Below, in pieces: positions 47,066-56,203 of a stretch of 64,000 nt of DNA. Numbering within the stretch: position 1 is the first letter of the stretch; every line of letters begins with the position of its first letter. Location: positions 8,990,001 to 9,054,000 of the forward strand of contig NZ_CP109499.1 in NCBI RefSeq assembly GCF_036231965.1, read 5' to 3'. Under the pieces are notes generated by a model, which was not told the origin of the DNA, made no database searches, and saw only the letters and a list, made by a program, of their open reading frames with translations. This DNA comes from Streptomyces sp. NBC_01428 (GTDB lineage Bacteria > Actinomycetota > Actinomycetes > Streptomycetales > Streptomycetaceae). Position numbers and translations under genes: made by a program.

Positions 47066-50000
47066 ATGCCTTCGTTCGGCGCGTCGTCTGCGCACCAGGG
47101 GCTGTGGCGGGCACAGGAAATGGCTTCCGACACGCCGAACCATGCGCTGACCATGTGGGACGTGGCCGGCGACCTGGACGCGGCGGTCATGGAGTCCGCG
47201 TTCCTGCACGTGATGGGCGAGGCGGAGGTGCTGCGCGTCACCTTCACCGACACGGCGGGGGACGGGCTGCGCCTGGTGCCCCGCACCCTGGGCGACTGGC
47301 GGCCCTTCCTCCTGGACCTCGCCGCCGAGCCGGACCCCGAACAGGCGGCCCGCGAGGCGCTCGCCGACCTGGTGCGCGAGCCCTTCGACCTGGAACGGGA
47401 CCTGCTGTTCCGGCTCGGCGTGGTGAAACTCGCCGCGGACCGCTCCCTCCTGGTGATCGCCTACCACCACCTCATATCCGACGGCTTCGGCGCCGGCGGC
47501 CTCCTCTCCCGCCGCCTCGCCGAGGCCTACACGGCCCTCGCCCGCGGGGAGAACGTCCCGCCGCTCGAACACGAGTGGGACACCGCCTCCTTCACCGCCG
47601 CGTCCGACCGCTACCTCGCCTCCCCGCAGTTCACCGAGGACACCGCGTTCTGGCGCGACTACCTGACCGACGCGCCGCCGCCCGCCCGCCTCCCGCGCAT
47701 CGCCCTGTCCGACACCACCCGCGCCGCGCTCGCCGAACCGCTCAGCAGCGCCGACCGCTGGTCACAGGTGGCCGGCGCCATCGGCATGGCCAGCCGCACC
47801 CTGACCGTCCCGCGCGCCGAGGCGGCCACCTGGACCGAGACCGCGCAGTCCATGGGCGTATGGATGTCCACGATGCTGACCGCCGCCGCCGCGGTGTTCG
47901 TCCGGCACCGCTGCGACCGCCCCGACTTCCTCCTCTCCCTGGCCGTCGGCAACCGCGTCGGCGTCGCCAGCAGAACACCCGGCCTCGCCGTCAACGTGGT
48001 CCCGGTCCGCGCCACGGTGCCGCTGAACGCGACGTTCACCGAGATCGCCGACACGCTCGTCGACGAGACGTACGAGATCTTCGACCACGCCGCCTGCCAC
48101 TACTCCGACATCCAGCGCGCCGCCGGCACCACCCTGAGCGACCGCGGCAGCTTCGGCGTCGTCCTGAACGTCGTCGAGTTCGTGCAGCAGCTCCACTTCG
48201 GCGACAGCCCGGCCCGCTACTTCGGCGCGACGACCGGCACCTTCGACGAACTGTCCATCGGCGTCTACACCGACGGCAGCGCCGACAGCGACCTGTTCAT
48301 CCGCCTCGACGCCCCCGAACACCTCTACACCCGCCCCGAACTGCGCTTCATCGGCGAGGAACTCATCGCCCACGTCCGCGCCCTGGTCGCCGCCGGCGAC
48401 CAGCCCGTCGGCTCCCTGGACGTGACCGCCGACGCCGTAGGAGAGCGGACGCCCACCGCGGCCCGCCGGCAGGAGCCCCGCCTCCCGGCCGCGCAGGAGA
48501 CGGTCACCCACCTGTTCGCGCGGCAGGCCGAACGCACCCCCGACGCCGCCGCCCTCACCGACGGGGACACGACCCTCACCTACCGCGAACTGGACGCCCG
48601 CTCAAGCCTGCTGGCCACCGACCTGCGCGCCCGCACGGTGGCGGCCGAGACAGTCGTGGCGGTCGCCCTGCCCCGCTCGGCGGACCTGGCCGTCGCCCTG
48701 CTGGCGGTCGCGAAGACCGGCGCCGCCTGGCTGCCCCTGGACCCCGCCCTCGCGGCCGGTGACCTCACCACGCAGGCCGCCCGTTCCTTCGCGCGCGTCC
48801 TGCTCACCGACCCGGCGACCGCCGCCATCCTCCCCGCCGTCGCGGACCTGTCCGTGATCGTCCTCGACGACCCCGCCCCGGCCACCGCCGACGACGCCGC
48901 GGCGGCGCACCACCCGCTCCCCGCCCACCCGCACGGCCTGTTCGCCGTCGCGGACACCCCACTCGACGGCGGGACCGGCGCGCCCGTCGCCCTCACCCAC
49001 CGCAACCTGGCCCGCTTCGCGGCCGACCCCCTCTGGCGCCAGACCGGCGAGCACACCGTGCTGTGGCACGGCCCGCACACCGTCGAGGCCCTCGCCCTCG
49101 AACTGTGGACACCGCTCCTCAACGGCGCCCGGGTGGTCGTGACACCCCCCGGGGAACGGGAGGACGACACCCTGGCCCGGATCGGGGGCACCGACACCAT
49201 CACCACCCTGTGGCTGCCCGCAGCCCGCCTCACCGCGCTCGCCGCCCGCCGCCCCGAACTCCTCGCCCCGCTGCGCCAGCTGGTCACCGGCGGCGACCGC
49301 GCGCCCGCCGCCGCGCTGCGCCGCATCCGCGAGGCCTGCCCCCACCTGAACGTCGTCACCGGCCACGGCAGCGCCGAGAGCACCGTGTTCGCCGCCCGCC
49401 ACCTGGTGAGCGCGGACCAGCCGCTGCCCCCCGCGGGCACGATCGGCCACCCGAGCCACGACACCGCCCTGCACGTACTGGGCCCGGGCCTCGCACCGGT
49501 CCCCGCCGGCGTCACCGGAGAGCTGTACGTGGCCGGCCCCGGCGTGACCCGCGGCTACCCGGGCCACCCCGCCGCCACCGCCACCCGCTTCGTCCCCTGC
49601 CCCGCCGGCCCGCCCGGCAGCCTCATGTACCGCACCGGGGACCGCGTACGCCGCGACGAGGACGGCCGCCTCACCCACGTCGGCGGCCCCGGCACCCGGG
49701 CCGAACTACGCGGCACCGGCGTCGAACTCGCCGAGACCGAGGAAGCCCTGGCCGAGCACCCCGCCCTCGCCCAGTCCGCCGTCACCGTCCGCCCCGACAG
49801 CGCCGGCCGCCCCCGGCTCCTCGCCTACGTCGTCCCCGCGAACGCCTCGAGCACCGTCCAGGACGACGAACTGCGCCGCTTCACCGCCGCCCGGCTGCCC
49901 GAACCCCTGGTCCCCGCCCTGTTCACCGTCCTCGACCGGCTGCCGCTGACCCCCGGCGGACGCATCGACCGCACCGCACTGCCCGAGCCGACACCGGTCA

Positions 50001-50302
50001 CCGACCACGACACCCACAAGGCCCCCCGCAACGACACCGAGAAGATCCTGGCCGCGGCCTTCGCCGACGTCCTCGAACTGGACCGGGTCGGCATCGACGA
50101 GGACTTCTTCGACCTCGGCGGCAACTCGCTGCGCGCCATCCGCCTCGTCGGCCTGATCCGCGCCGAACTCAACCAGGAAGTCTCCATCCGCCGCCTGTTC
50201 GCCGCCCGCACCGTCATGGGCCTGTCCGACATGTGGCAGGACCTCACCCGCTCCAGCAGGCCCAGCCTGCGCAGGAGGACCAGCAACGGCTCCGTCCTGT
50301 GA
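47066..50302 (+). CDS. NRPS module with inactive adenylation domain: C-A*-PCP
   Basis: A 1078-residue module. The ATG at 47066 follows GAGGGG; an upstream TTG (47057) overlaps that site and is unlikely. The C domain is intact (HHLISDG, 134-140). The A domain keeps its fold and some motifs (LTYREL, GELYVAG, YRTGD), but the core P-loop YTSGSTG.PKG is replaced by PLDGGTGAPVA, the Asp that holds the amino group is Glu674, YGPTE is HGSAE, the hinge motif is lost and the catalytic Lys of GKxDR is Arg966. It cannot be expected to activate an amino acid. The PCP is normal (FDLGGNSL, Ser1021). The module lies next after the last PKS, so its C domain probably joins the polyketide to an amino acid supplied in trans. 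Confidence 0.93.
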   Translation: MPSFGASSAHQGLWRAQEMASDTPNHALTMWDVAGDLDAAVMESAFLHVMGEAEVLRVTFTDTAGDGLRLVPRTLGDWRPFLLDLAAEPDPEQAAREALADLVREPFDLERDLLFRLGVVKLAADRSLLVIAYHHLISDGFGAGGLLSRRLAEAYTALARGENVPPLEHEWDTASFTAASDRYLASPQFTEDTAFWRDYLTDAPPPARLPRIALSDTTRAALAEPLSSADRWSQVAGAIGMASRTLTVPRAEAATWTETAQSMGVWMSTMLTAAAAVFVRHRCDRPDFLLSLAVGNRVGVASRTPGLAVNVVPVRATVPLNATFTEIADTLVDETYEIFDHAACHYSDIQRAAGTTLSDRGSFGVVLNVVEFVQQLHFGDSPARYFGATTGTFDELSIGVYTDGSADSDLFIRLDAPEHLYTRPELRFIGEELIAHVRALVAAGDQPVGSLDVTADAVGERTPTAARRQEPRLPAAQETVTHLFARQAERTPDAAALTDGDTTLTYRELDARSSLLATDLRARTVAAETVVAVALPRSADLAVALLAVAKTGAAWLPLDPALAAGDLTTQAARSFARVLLTDPATAAILPAVADLSVIVLDDPAPATADDAAAAHHPLPAHPHGLFAVADTPLDGGTGAPVALTHRNLARFAADPLWRQTGEHTVLWHGPHTVEALALELWTPLLNGARVVVTPPGEREDDTLARIGGTDTITTLWLPAARLTALAARRPELLAPLRQLVTGGDRAPAAALRRIREACPHLNVVTGHGSAESTVFAARHLVSADQPLPPAGTIGHPSHDTALHVLGPGLAPVPAGVTGELYVAGPGVTRGYPGHPAATATRFVPCPAGPPGSLMYRTGDRVRRDEDGRLTHVGGPGTRAELRGTGVELAETEEALAEHPALAQSAVTVRPDSAGRPRLLAYVVPANASSTVQDDELRRFTAARLPEPLVPALFTVLDRLPLTPGGRIDRTALPEPTPVTDHDTHKAPRNDTEKILAAAFADVLELDRVGIDEDFFDLGGNSLRAIRLVGLIRAELNQEVSIRRLFAARTVMGLSDMWQDLTRSSRPSLRRRTSNGSVL

Positions 50303-50396
50303 GCACGCCCACCACCGCGCCGCGGACCCGACGCGCTCACCCCCGTGCCGCACGGCACACCCGCCCCCGTGACCACAGCGGACCAGAAAGGCGATC

Positions 50397-51749
50397 ATGG
50401 ACGCTTTGACCCAGGCCCTGCTGGACGGGGCGGGACCGCACGACCTCGCACGACACGACCTGCCCGCCACCTACCAGGCAGCCCACCTGCTGGCCGCCGA
50501 CGCCGGCATGTTCGACGGCGTCGAGGACAAGGACGTCCGCAAGTCCCTGCACGTCGGCCCCGTCCCGATGCCCGACATCGCCCCCGACGAGGTCGTCGTC
50601 GCCGTCATGGCCAGCTCCATCAACTACAACACCGTCTGGTCGGCGACCTTCGAACCCGTCCCCACCTTCGCCTTCCTCAAGCGCCACGCCCGCGAGGGCG
50701 CCCACGCCGCCCGCCACGACCTGCCCCACCACGTCGTCGGCTCCGACGCCGCCGGCATCGTCGTCAAGACCGGGGCAGGCGTACGGCACTGGAAGAGCGG
50801 CGACCACGTCGTCGCCTCCTGCGTCCAGGTCGACGAACAGGAACCCGCCACCCACGCCGACGCCATGCTCGGCACCCGCCAGCGGATCTGGGGATACGAG
50901 ACCAACTTCGGCGGCCTCGCCCACTACGCCGTCGTCCGCGCCAGCCAGCTCCTGCCCAAGCCGGCCCACCTCACCTGGGAGGAGTCCGCGAGCGTCCTGC
51001 TGACCGCCGCCACCTCCTACCGGATGCTCGTCGGCGACAACGGCGCCCGCATCAAACAGGGCGACATCGTCCTCATCTGGGGCGCCACCGGCGGACTCGG
51101 CGCGTACGCCGTCCAGATGGTCAAGAACGCGGGCGGCATCGCCGTCGGCGTCGTCAGCTCCGAAGCGAAGGCCACCGCACTGCGCCGCCTGGGCTGCGAC
51201 ATCGTGATCAACCGCAACGAGATCGGCATGGGCGGCGACGACGCCCCCACCCCCGAACGGACCATCGAACTGGGCAAGCGCCTGGGCCGCGAGATCCGCC
51301 GCCAGACCGGCGAGGACCCGCACGTCGTCTTCGACTACGTCGGCCGCGCCACCTTCGGCATCTCGGTGTTCGTCGTCCGCAAGGGCGGCACCGTCGTCAC
51401 CTGCGGATCCAGCACCGGATACGACCACCACTTCGACAACCGCTACCTGTGGATGAACCTCAAACGGATCATCGGCAGCCACGCCGCCAACCTCCAGGAA
51501 CAGGCCGAATGCAACCGCCTGTTCCGCCTGGGACACCTCGCCCCGGTCCTGTCGACGGTGTTCCCCCTCAAGGACGTGGGCGAGGCCGCCCGCCTGGTCC
51601 AGCTCAACCGCCACACCGGAAAGGTCGGCGTCCTGTGCCTGGCCCCCCGGGAAGGACTCGGCGTCACCGACCCCGCCCTGCGCGAGAAGATCGGCGCCGC
51701 CCGCCTCAACCCCCTGCGCACCAACCCCGCACCCGCCGAGGGGACCTGA
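50397..51749 (+). CDS. ccr: Crotonyl-CoA carboxylase/reductase
   Basis: A 450-residue medium-chain dehydrogenase-type enzyme, the family's usual length. It reduces 2-enoyl-CoA with NADPH while fixing CO2, giving an alkylmalonyl-CoA. The family-typical SSINYNTVWS (about 73-82), GSDAAG, IWGYETNFGG and the NADPH-binding WGATGGLGA are all present. It is followed by a KAS III (1 bp) and a 3-hydroxyacyl-CoA dehydrogenase. Such a set makes extender units longer than ethylmalonyl from an acyl-CoA primer, as described for isobutylmalonyl-type units. The matching consumer here is the AT with the VPGH motif in the PKS at 31186-36921. The exact chain length cannot be read from this sequence by eye. Confidence 0.95.
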   Translation: MDALTQALLDGAGPHDLARHDLPATYQAAHLLAADAGMFDGVEDKDVRKSLHVGPVPMPDIAPDEVVVAVMASSINYNTVWSATFEPVPTFAFLKRHAREGAHAARHDLPHHVVGSDAAGIVVKTGAGVRHWKSGDHVVASCVQVDEQEPATHADAMLGTRQRIWGYETNFGGLAHYAVVRASQLLPKPAHLTWEESASVLLTAATSYRMLVGDNGARIKQGDIVLIWGATGGLGAYAVQMVKNAGGIAVGVVSSEAKATALRRLGCDIVINRNEIGMGGDDAPTPERTIELGKRLGREIRRQTGEDPHVVFDYVGRATFGISVFVVRKGGTVVTCGSSTGYDHHFDNRYLWMNLKRIIGSHAANLQEQAECNRLFRLGHLAPVLSTVFPLKDVGEAARLVQLNRHTGKVGVLCLAPREGLGVTDPALREKIGAARLNPLRTNPAPAEGT

Positions 51750-51750
51750 C

Positions 51751-52740
51751 GTGGGCATCGGCATCCTCTCCACCGGCTCCTACCTGCCCAAGCACGAGGT
51801 CACCAACGACGAGATCGCCGAACGCGTCGGCGTCACCCCCCAGTGGATCGAGGCCAAGACCCAGATCCGCACCCGCCGCTACGCCGCCCCCCACGAGGCG
51901 ACCTCCGACCTCGCCACCCTCGCCGCCGAACGCGCCCTGGACCAGGCAGGACTGAACGCCGATCAGATCGACTACGTCATCGTGTCGACCTCCACCGGCG
52001 ACTTCCCCCAGCCCCCCACCTCCTACCTCGTCCAAAGCGCACTGGGCGCCTGGAACGCGGCCTGCTTCGACGTCAACGTCGTGTGCAGCGGCTTCGTCTA
52101 CGCCCTCGCCCTCGCCCACAGCCTCATCGCCCAACACCCCACCGCCCGCGCCCTGGTGATCGGCGCGGACGTGTACTCCCGCATCCTGGACCTCACCGAC
52201 CGCAGGACCGCGATCCTCTTCGCCGACGGCGCCGGAGCTGCCGTCGTCGGCACCGTCCCGGACCCCTGCGGCATCATCGCGAGCGACCTGTCCAGCCGCG
52301 GCGACGCCCACCACCTCATCCGCGTCGAAGCAGGCGGCAGCCGCAACCCCGCCTCCGCGCAGACCCTCGCCGAGGGCGGCCACCACTTCAGGATGGACGG
52401 CCGCGGCGTACGCGACTTCGTCGCCGAACACGTCCCGCCCGCCCTGACCGCCCTCGCCGACCGGGCCGGCGTCGACATCGCCGCCGTCGACCACTTCGTC
52501 CCCCACCAGGCCAACGGCGTCATGCTCACCGACCTCGTCGAACGCACCGGCCTGGCCGGCGCACAGACCCACCGCACCCTGATCCGCTACGGCAACGTCG
52601 GCAGCGCCTCCGTGCCCGTCGCCCTCGACGACGCGAACCGCAGCGGAGCCCTCAACCCGGGCGACCTGGTGCTCCTCGCCGGGTTCGGCGGCGGCATGTC
52701 GATCGGAGCATCACTTCTGACCTGGGGGAACCCCACATGA
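51751..52740 (+). CDS. 3-oxoacyl-ACP synthase III (KAS III), extender-unit pathway
   Basis: A 329-residue FabH-like condensing enzyme with the full Cys-His-Asn triad: Cys112 (NVVCSGF), His252 (VPHQAN) and Asn282 (YGNVGS). It joins a short, often branched acyl-CoA with malonyl-ACP to give a 3-oxoacyl product. The start is a GTG at 51751, one base after the preceding stop, with GAGGGGA just upstream. Its stop overlaps the next gene's ATG (ATGA). Placed between a crotonyl-CoA carboxylase/reductase and a 3-hydroxyacyl-CoA dehydrogenase, it most likely builds the carbon branch of an alkylmalonyl extender rather than serving primary fatty acid synthesis. Confidence 0.92.
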   Translation: MGIGILSTGSYLPKHEVTNDEIAERVGVTPQWIEAKTQIRTRRYAAPHEATSDLATLAAERALDQAGLNADQIDYVIVSTSTGDFPQPPTSYLVQSALGAWNAACFDVNVVCSGFVYALALAHSLIAQHPTARALVIGADVYSRILDLTDRRTAILFADGAGAAVVGTVPDPCGIIASDLSSRGDAHHLIRVEAGGSRNPASAQTLAEGGHHFRMDGRGVRDFVAEHVPPALTALADRAGVDIAAVDHFVPHQANGVMLTDLVERTGLAGAQTHRTLIRYGNVGSASVPVALDDANRSGALNPGDLVLLAGFGGGMSIGASLLTWGNPT

Positions 52741-53651
52741 CCACCACCACGCACCACACCGACACCAGAACCGGCAACACCGGCAGCACCGACACCGGCA
52801 TCGACCGGGTCGGTGTCGTCGGCAGCGGCATCATGGGCACCGGCATCGCCGAACTCTGCGCCAAAGCAGGCCTGGACGTGCGGGTCGTGGTGTTCTCCGA
52901 AACCTCCCTGGACACCGCACCCCGACGCCTCACCGCCTCCCTCGACCGCGGCGTCACCAAGGGCAAACTCACCCCCGCCGACCGCGACCAAGCCCTGGCC
53001 CGCGTCTCGTTCACCCGCGACCTGGGCCAACTCGCCGACCGCCACCTGGTGATCGAGGCCGTCAAGGAGGACGAGCCCCTCAAACAGGACCTGTTCGCCA
53101 CCCTCGACAAGATCGTCGAGGACCCCGACGCGATCCTGGCGACCAACACCTCCTCCATCCCGATCGCCCGCCTCGCCGCCGCCACCCGCCGCCCCGCCCA
53201 GGTCCTGGGCCTGCACTTCTTCAACCCCGTCCCCGTACTCCCGCTCGTCGAAGTCATCGACTCCGTCCTCACCGACCGGGCGGTCAGCACCCGCGCCGAG
53301 ACCTTCGTCCGCGACGTCCTGGGCAAGAAACCCATCACCTCCCCGGACCGGGCCGGCTTCCTCGTCAACGCCCTCCTCTTCCCCTACCTGCTCAGCGCCG
53401 TCCGCATGCTCGAATCCGGCCTCGCCGACGCCGACACCATCGACCAGGGCATGACCCAGGGCTGCTCCCACCCCATGGGACCGCTGCGCCTGGCCGACCT
53501 CATCGGCCTGGACACCACCGTCTCCATCGCCCGGGCCATGTACGAGGAGTACAAGGAACCCCTCTACGCCCCGCCGCCCCTGCTGCTGCGCATGGTCGAG
53601 GGCGGCCTGCTGGGAAAGAAGTCCGGCCGCGGCTTCCACACCTACCCCTGA
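52737..53651 (+). CDS. 3-hydroxybutyryl-CoA dehydrogenase family protein
   Basis: A 304-residue NAD(P)-dependent dehydrogenase with GSGIMGTG near the N-terminus, an NTSS segment and the catalytic HFFNPVPVLPLVEV region (His near 160). It opens with about 20 polar Thr-rich residues, so a somewhat later start is possible, but the ATG at 52737 overlaps the KAS III stop and is favoured. It should reduce the 3-oxoacyl product of the KAS III. A dehydratase, not seen here and possibly from primary metabolism, would then give the 2-enoyl substrate of the carboxylase/reductase. This is the last plus-strand gene of the core cluster; the next gene is convergent. Confidence 0.92.
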   Translation: MTTTTHHTDTRTGNTGSTDTGIDRVGVVGSGIMGTGIAELCAKAGLDVRVVVFSETSLDTAPRRLTASLDRGVTKGKLTPADRDQALARVSFTRDLGQLADRHLVIEAVKEDEPLKQDLFATLDKIVEDPDAILATNTSSIPIARLAAATRRPAQVLGLHFFNPVPVLPLVEVIDSVLTDRAVSTRAETFVRDVLGKKPITSPDRAGFLVNALLFPYLLSAVRMLESGLADADTIDQGMTQGCSHPMGPLRLADLIGLDTTVSIARAMYEEYKEPLYAPPPLLLRMVEGGLLGKKSGRGFHTYP

Positions 53652-53707
53652 CCCGCCCCGCCCGCGGGACCCGGCGGCCGGCCACCAGCCGAGCCGCCCG
53701 GGGGCGC

Positions 53708-54484
53708 TCACTGCTGCGGAACCTCCACCCCGGCCGCCCGCAGGTTCGCCTCCAGCAGCTCCGTCAGCCGCACCGCCGCAGGCGCCTGGTCCTCACGGTG
53801 ATGGTTGATCAGCCCGTACCGGGTGGCGGCATCGGGCCTGGCCCGGAACGCCGCCGGCATCGACAGCTCCTCGCGATGGGCCAGCACCTTGGCGGCCAGC
53901 GCGGCCGCCAGCTCATCGAGCCGCGGATCGTCCGCATCCCACGCCTCCGCGTCCTGACAGCGCCGCACCAGCTCGACGTACTGCGGATCGGCCAGCTGGT
54001 GCTCCAGATGCTGCAGGAAACTCTCGAACACCTCCGGCACCAGAGCCCGCGCCAGGACCAGCGCCTCCTGCTGGATCGCCACGTACGCGGCACCGACCCC
54101 CAGCCCGGCGAGCCGGTCCAGCACCGCGCAGGCCCGCTCCGGCAGCAGCAGCCGGTCCCCGGAGGCCAGCCGGTGCAGCACCGCCCGCCGCGCGATCAGC
54201 TCCTCGATCCGCTCGGTGAGCCGGCGCTCGACATCCTCCAGCGCCGCCGCGAACCCCTCCGGATCCCCGTCGAGAAGCCCGGCGATCTCGGCGAGCGGCA
54301 CCCCCGCGCCGGCCAGCGTCCGCACCTGCACCAGCCGCAGCATCTGCGCCGACCCGTACCGCCGATAGCCCGAACCGTCCCGCCCGGGTTCCTCCACCAG
54401 ACCGAGCCGGTGGTAGTGGCGCACCGCCTTGACCGTGACACCGGCGAACGCCGCCGCCTGCCCGATCGTGAGCCCGTACACCAT
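53708..54484 (-). CDS. MerR-family transcriptional regulator
   Basis: A 258-residue protein with an N-terminal MerR winged helix-turn-helix (LTIGQAAAFAGVTVKAVRHY, then GYRRYG) followed by the dimerization helix and a ~150-residue helical effector region that I do not recognise. The ATG at 54484 places the HTH at the very N-terminus, as usual; an in-frame extension to 54526 would overlap the upstream gene and is unlikely. It lies 4 bp after the hydrolase gene and is probably co-transcribed with it. A 21-bp dyad ahead of that gene (55303-55323) is the likely operator. It is the only complete regulator gene in or near the cluster, but its dyad does not match the 16-bp palindrome of the cluster promoters. 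Confidence 0.9.
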   Translation of the reverse strand: MVYGLTIGQAAAFAGVTVKAVRHYHRLGLVEEPGRDGSGYRRYGSAQMLRLVQVRTLAGAGVPLAEIAGLLDGDPEGFAAALEDVERRLTERIEELIARRAVLHRLASGDRLLLPERACAVLDRLAGLGVGAAYVAIQQEALVLARALVPEVFESFLQHLEHQLADPQYVELVRRCQDAEAWDADDPRLDELAAALAAKVLAHREELSMPAAFRARPDAATRYGLINHHREDQAPAAVRLTELLEANLRAAGVEVPQQ

Positions 54485-54488
54485 GAGG

Positions 54489-55289
54489 TCAGCGCGCCCC
54501 GCCGTCGAGGGCGGCCGCTGTCTCACGGACCGCCGCGGCCACCGCCCGGAAATCCTTGCGCAGGATGTGGGAGTGGTTGCTCGCGACCTTCGCGCTCACC
54601 CGGATGTCCCGGTTGCGGGCGAGCACCGGGTCCAGCGAGGCCCGCATCTCCTCCATCTCCTCCTCCTGACCGCCCAGGCTCGCCCCGGTGGCGAGGACGA
54701 AACGCACCGGGCACGCCACCCGGTCCAGCACCGGTCCGATGGCCGCGGTGATCTCGTTGGCCTCGATGTTGACGTCGGCGTGCCGGTCGGCGCTCATCCG
54801 CGCGGCCAGCCCGAAGGGCCGCACCAGCGGCAGCAGCAGCCGCATCCGGCGGAACAGGCGCCGGATCCGCGCCCGCCCCGCCTCACCGGTCAGACCGTAG
54901 GGGACCGCCCCGTCCACGCACACCACGCCGAGCGCGCGGCCGGGGTTGCGCTCGGCCCAGTGCACGGCGAGTGAGGCGCCGTAGGACCAGCCGACCAGCA
55001 GCGGCCGGTCGACGCCCCTCGCGCCGAGGACGGCGTCGATGTCGCGCAGCGCCGCCTCGAAGGAGTAGTCCGCCGACCGGCGCGAGCGGCCGCGGGCCCG
55101 CCCGTCGAACGTGATGTGCCGCCAGCCGGCGCCGAGTTCGGCGATGACGGGCCGCCAGGGCCGCCGGCCGGCGTAGGCGCCGTTGAGATAGACGACGGCC
55201 CGGCCGGGGCCGCGCGTGTCGGTGACGGCCAGCGCCGTGTCGTCGACGGGAACCATGCCGGACCAGGAAGCCGTGGGGGAAGTGGTCAT
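54489..55289 (-). CDS. Alpha/beta-hydrolase fold protein
   Basis: A 266-residue hydrolase with the nucleophile elbow GWSYGA (lipase/haloperoxidase-like) and a late His in SNHSHIL. There is no signal peptide or membrane segment, so it is cytoplasmic. The substrate is unknown. I chose the ATG at 55289; a GTG at 55304 is possible but falls inside the MerR-type dyad. It forms an operon with the MerR gene behind it, which suggests a stress- or compound-responsive enzyme, perhaps detoxification, rather than an assembly-line step. Confidence 0.8.
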   Translation of the reverse strand: MTTSPTASWSGMVPVDDTALAVTDTRGPGRAVVYLNGAYAGRRPWRPVIAELGAGWRHITFDGRARGRSRRSADYSFEAALRDIDAVLGARGVDRPLLVGWSYGASLAVHWAERNPGRALGVVCVDGAVPYGLTGEAGRARIRRLFRRMRLLLPLVRPFGLAARMSADRHADVNIEANEITAAIGPVLDRVACPVRFVLATGASLGGQEEEMEEMRASLDPVLARNRDIRVSAKVASNHSHILRKDFRAVAAAVRETAAALDGGAR

Positions 55290-55302
55290 GGGATCAGCGT
55301 TC

Positions 55303-55323
55303 ACCCTGACCCCGGGTCAGGGT
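55303..55323. promoter_or_regulatory. Perfect dyad, candidate MerR operator/promoter
   Basis: ACCCTGACCC (55303-55312) and GGGTCAGGGT (55314-55323) are perfect inverted arms around one base. On the minus strand the dyad is preceded by and overlaps TTGACC, a good -35 element. A dyad in the spacer next to a -35 is typical of MerR-controlled promoters, and a MerR gene is in the operon directly downstream. Confidence 0.7.
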
Positions 55324-55444
55324 CAACCAGCCACATCGAGCCACAGCACGGCACGACCCGGACACGAGCGCGGGCACGGACACGCGCACGGGCCCGGGCA
55401 CGGACCCGTCCCGCGGCCCGCCGACGTGTCCGGCCCGGGACGGG

Positions 55445-56203
55445 TCAGCGGGCGCCCGTCCCGGCGAGCAGCCCCTCCGTCACGGTCGCGGCGATCCCAC
55501 CGAGGTGGTCGGCCAGATAGAAGTGACCGCCGGAGAACACCTTCAGCGCGAAGTCGCCCCCGGTGTGCTCCCGCCACGTCACGGCCTCCTCGACACTCAC
55601 CATCGGGTCGCTGTCCCCGACCAGCACCGATATCGGGGCCGCGAGCGGCTCACCCTCCCGCCACCGATAGGTGCCAAGGGCCCGGTAGTCGGCCCGCAGC
55701 CCCGGCAGCACCATCTCCATGACCTCGGCATTGTCGAGCATCGCCTGATCGGTACCACCCAGCCGGCGCACCTCGGCCAGCACGTCGGCGTCCTCGAAGA
55801 ACTGATAGTGCTCACTGGTCCGCGGGCCCGGCGCGCCCCGACCGGACAGGAACAGCCGCTGCGCGGAAGGCAGTTCACGCGCGGCGAGCAGCCGGGCCGT
55901 CTCGAACGCGACGAGCGCGCCCATGCTGTGACCGAACAGGGCGTACGGCCGTGAGGGATCCTTCTCCAGCTCCTCGGCCAGGTGCCCGGCCACCGCATCG
56001 ACGAGCGCGGCGATCGAGGTGAACGGCGCCTCGCGGTAGCGGTCCTGGCGCCCCGGATACTGCACGGACACCACATCGAGGTCAGCGGGCAGCGTCCGCG
56101 CCAGCGGCAGATACGCCGTCGCCGAACCCCCGGCGTGCGGGAAGCACACGAGCCGCGGCCCGTCGCCCGGGGCGGTGAAGCGTCGGAACCAGGTGGTGTC
56201 CAC
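55445..56203 (-). CDS. Type II thioesterase, second editing enzyme
   Basis: A 252-residue external thioesterase: early FPHAGGSA segment, nucleophile elbow FGHSMGA with Ser, GDSDP with the catalytic Asp, and SGGHFYL with the His. The GTG at 56203 is favoured, since it has GAAGGAGA at a normal distance upstream; the longer frame upstream is low-complexity and lacks similarity. It clears aberrant acyl groups from carrier proteins. It is transcribed away from the acyl-CoA carboxylase gene across a 564-bp gap. Confidence 0.9.
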   Translation of the reverse strand: MDTTWFRRFTAPGDGPRLVCFPHAGGSATAYLPLARTLPADLDVVSVQYPGRQDRYREAPFTSIAALVDAVAGHLAEELEKDPSRPYALFGHSMGALVAFETARLLAARELPSAQRLFLSGRGAPGPRTSEHYQFFEDADVLAEVRRLGGTDQAMLDNAEVMEMVLPGLRADYRALGTYRWREGEPLAAPISVLVGDSDPMVSVEEAVTWREHTGGDFALKVFSGGHFYLADHLGGIAATVTEGLLAGTGAR

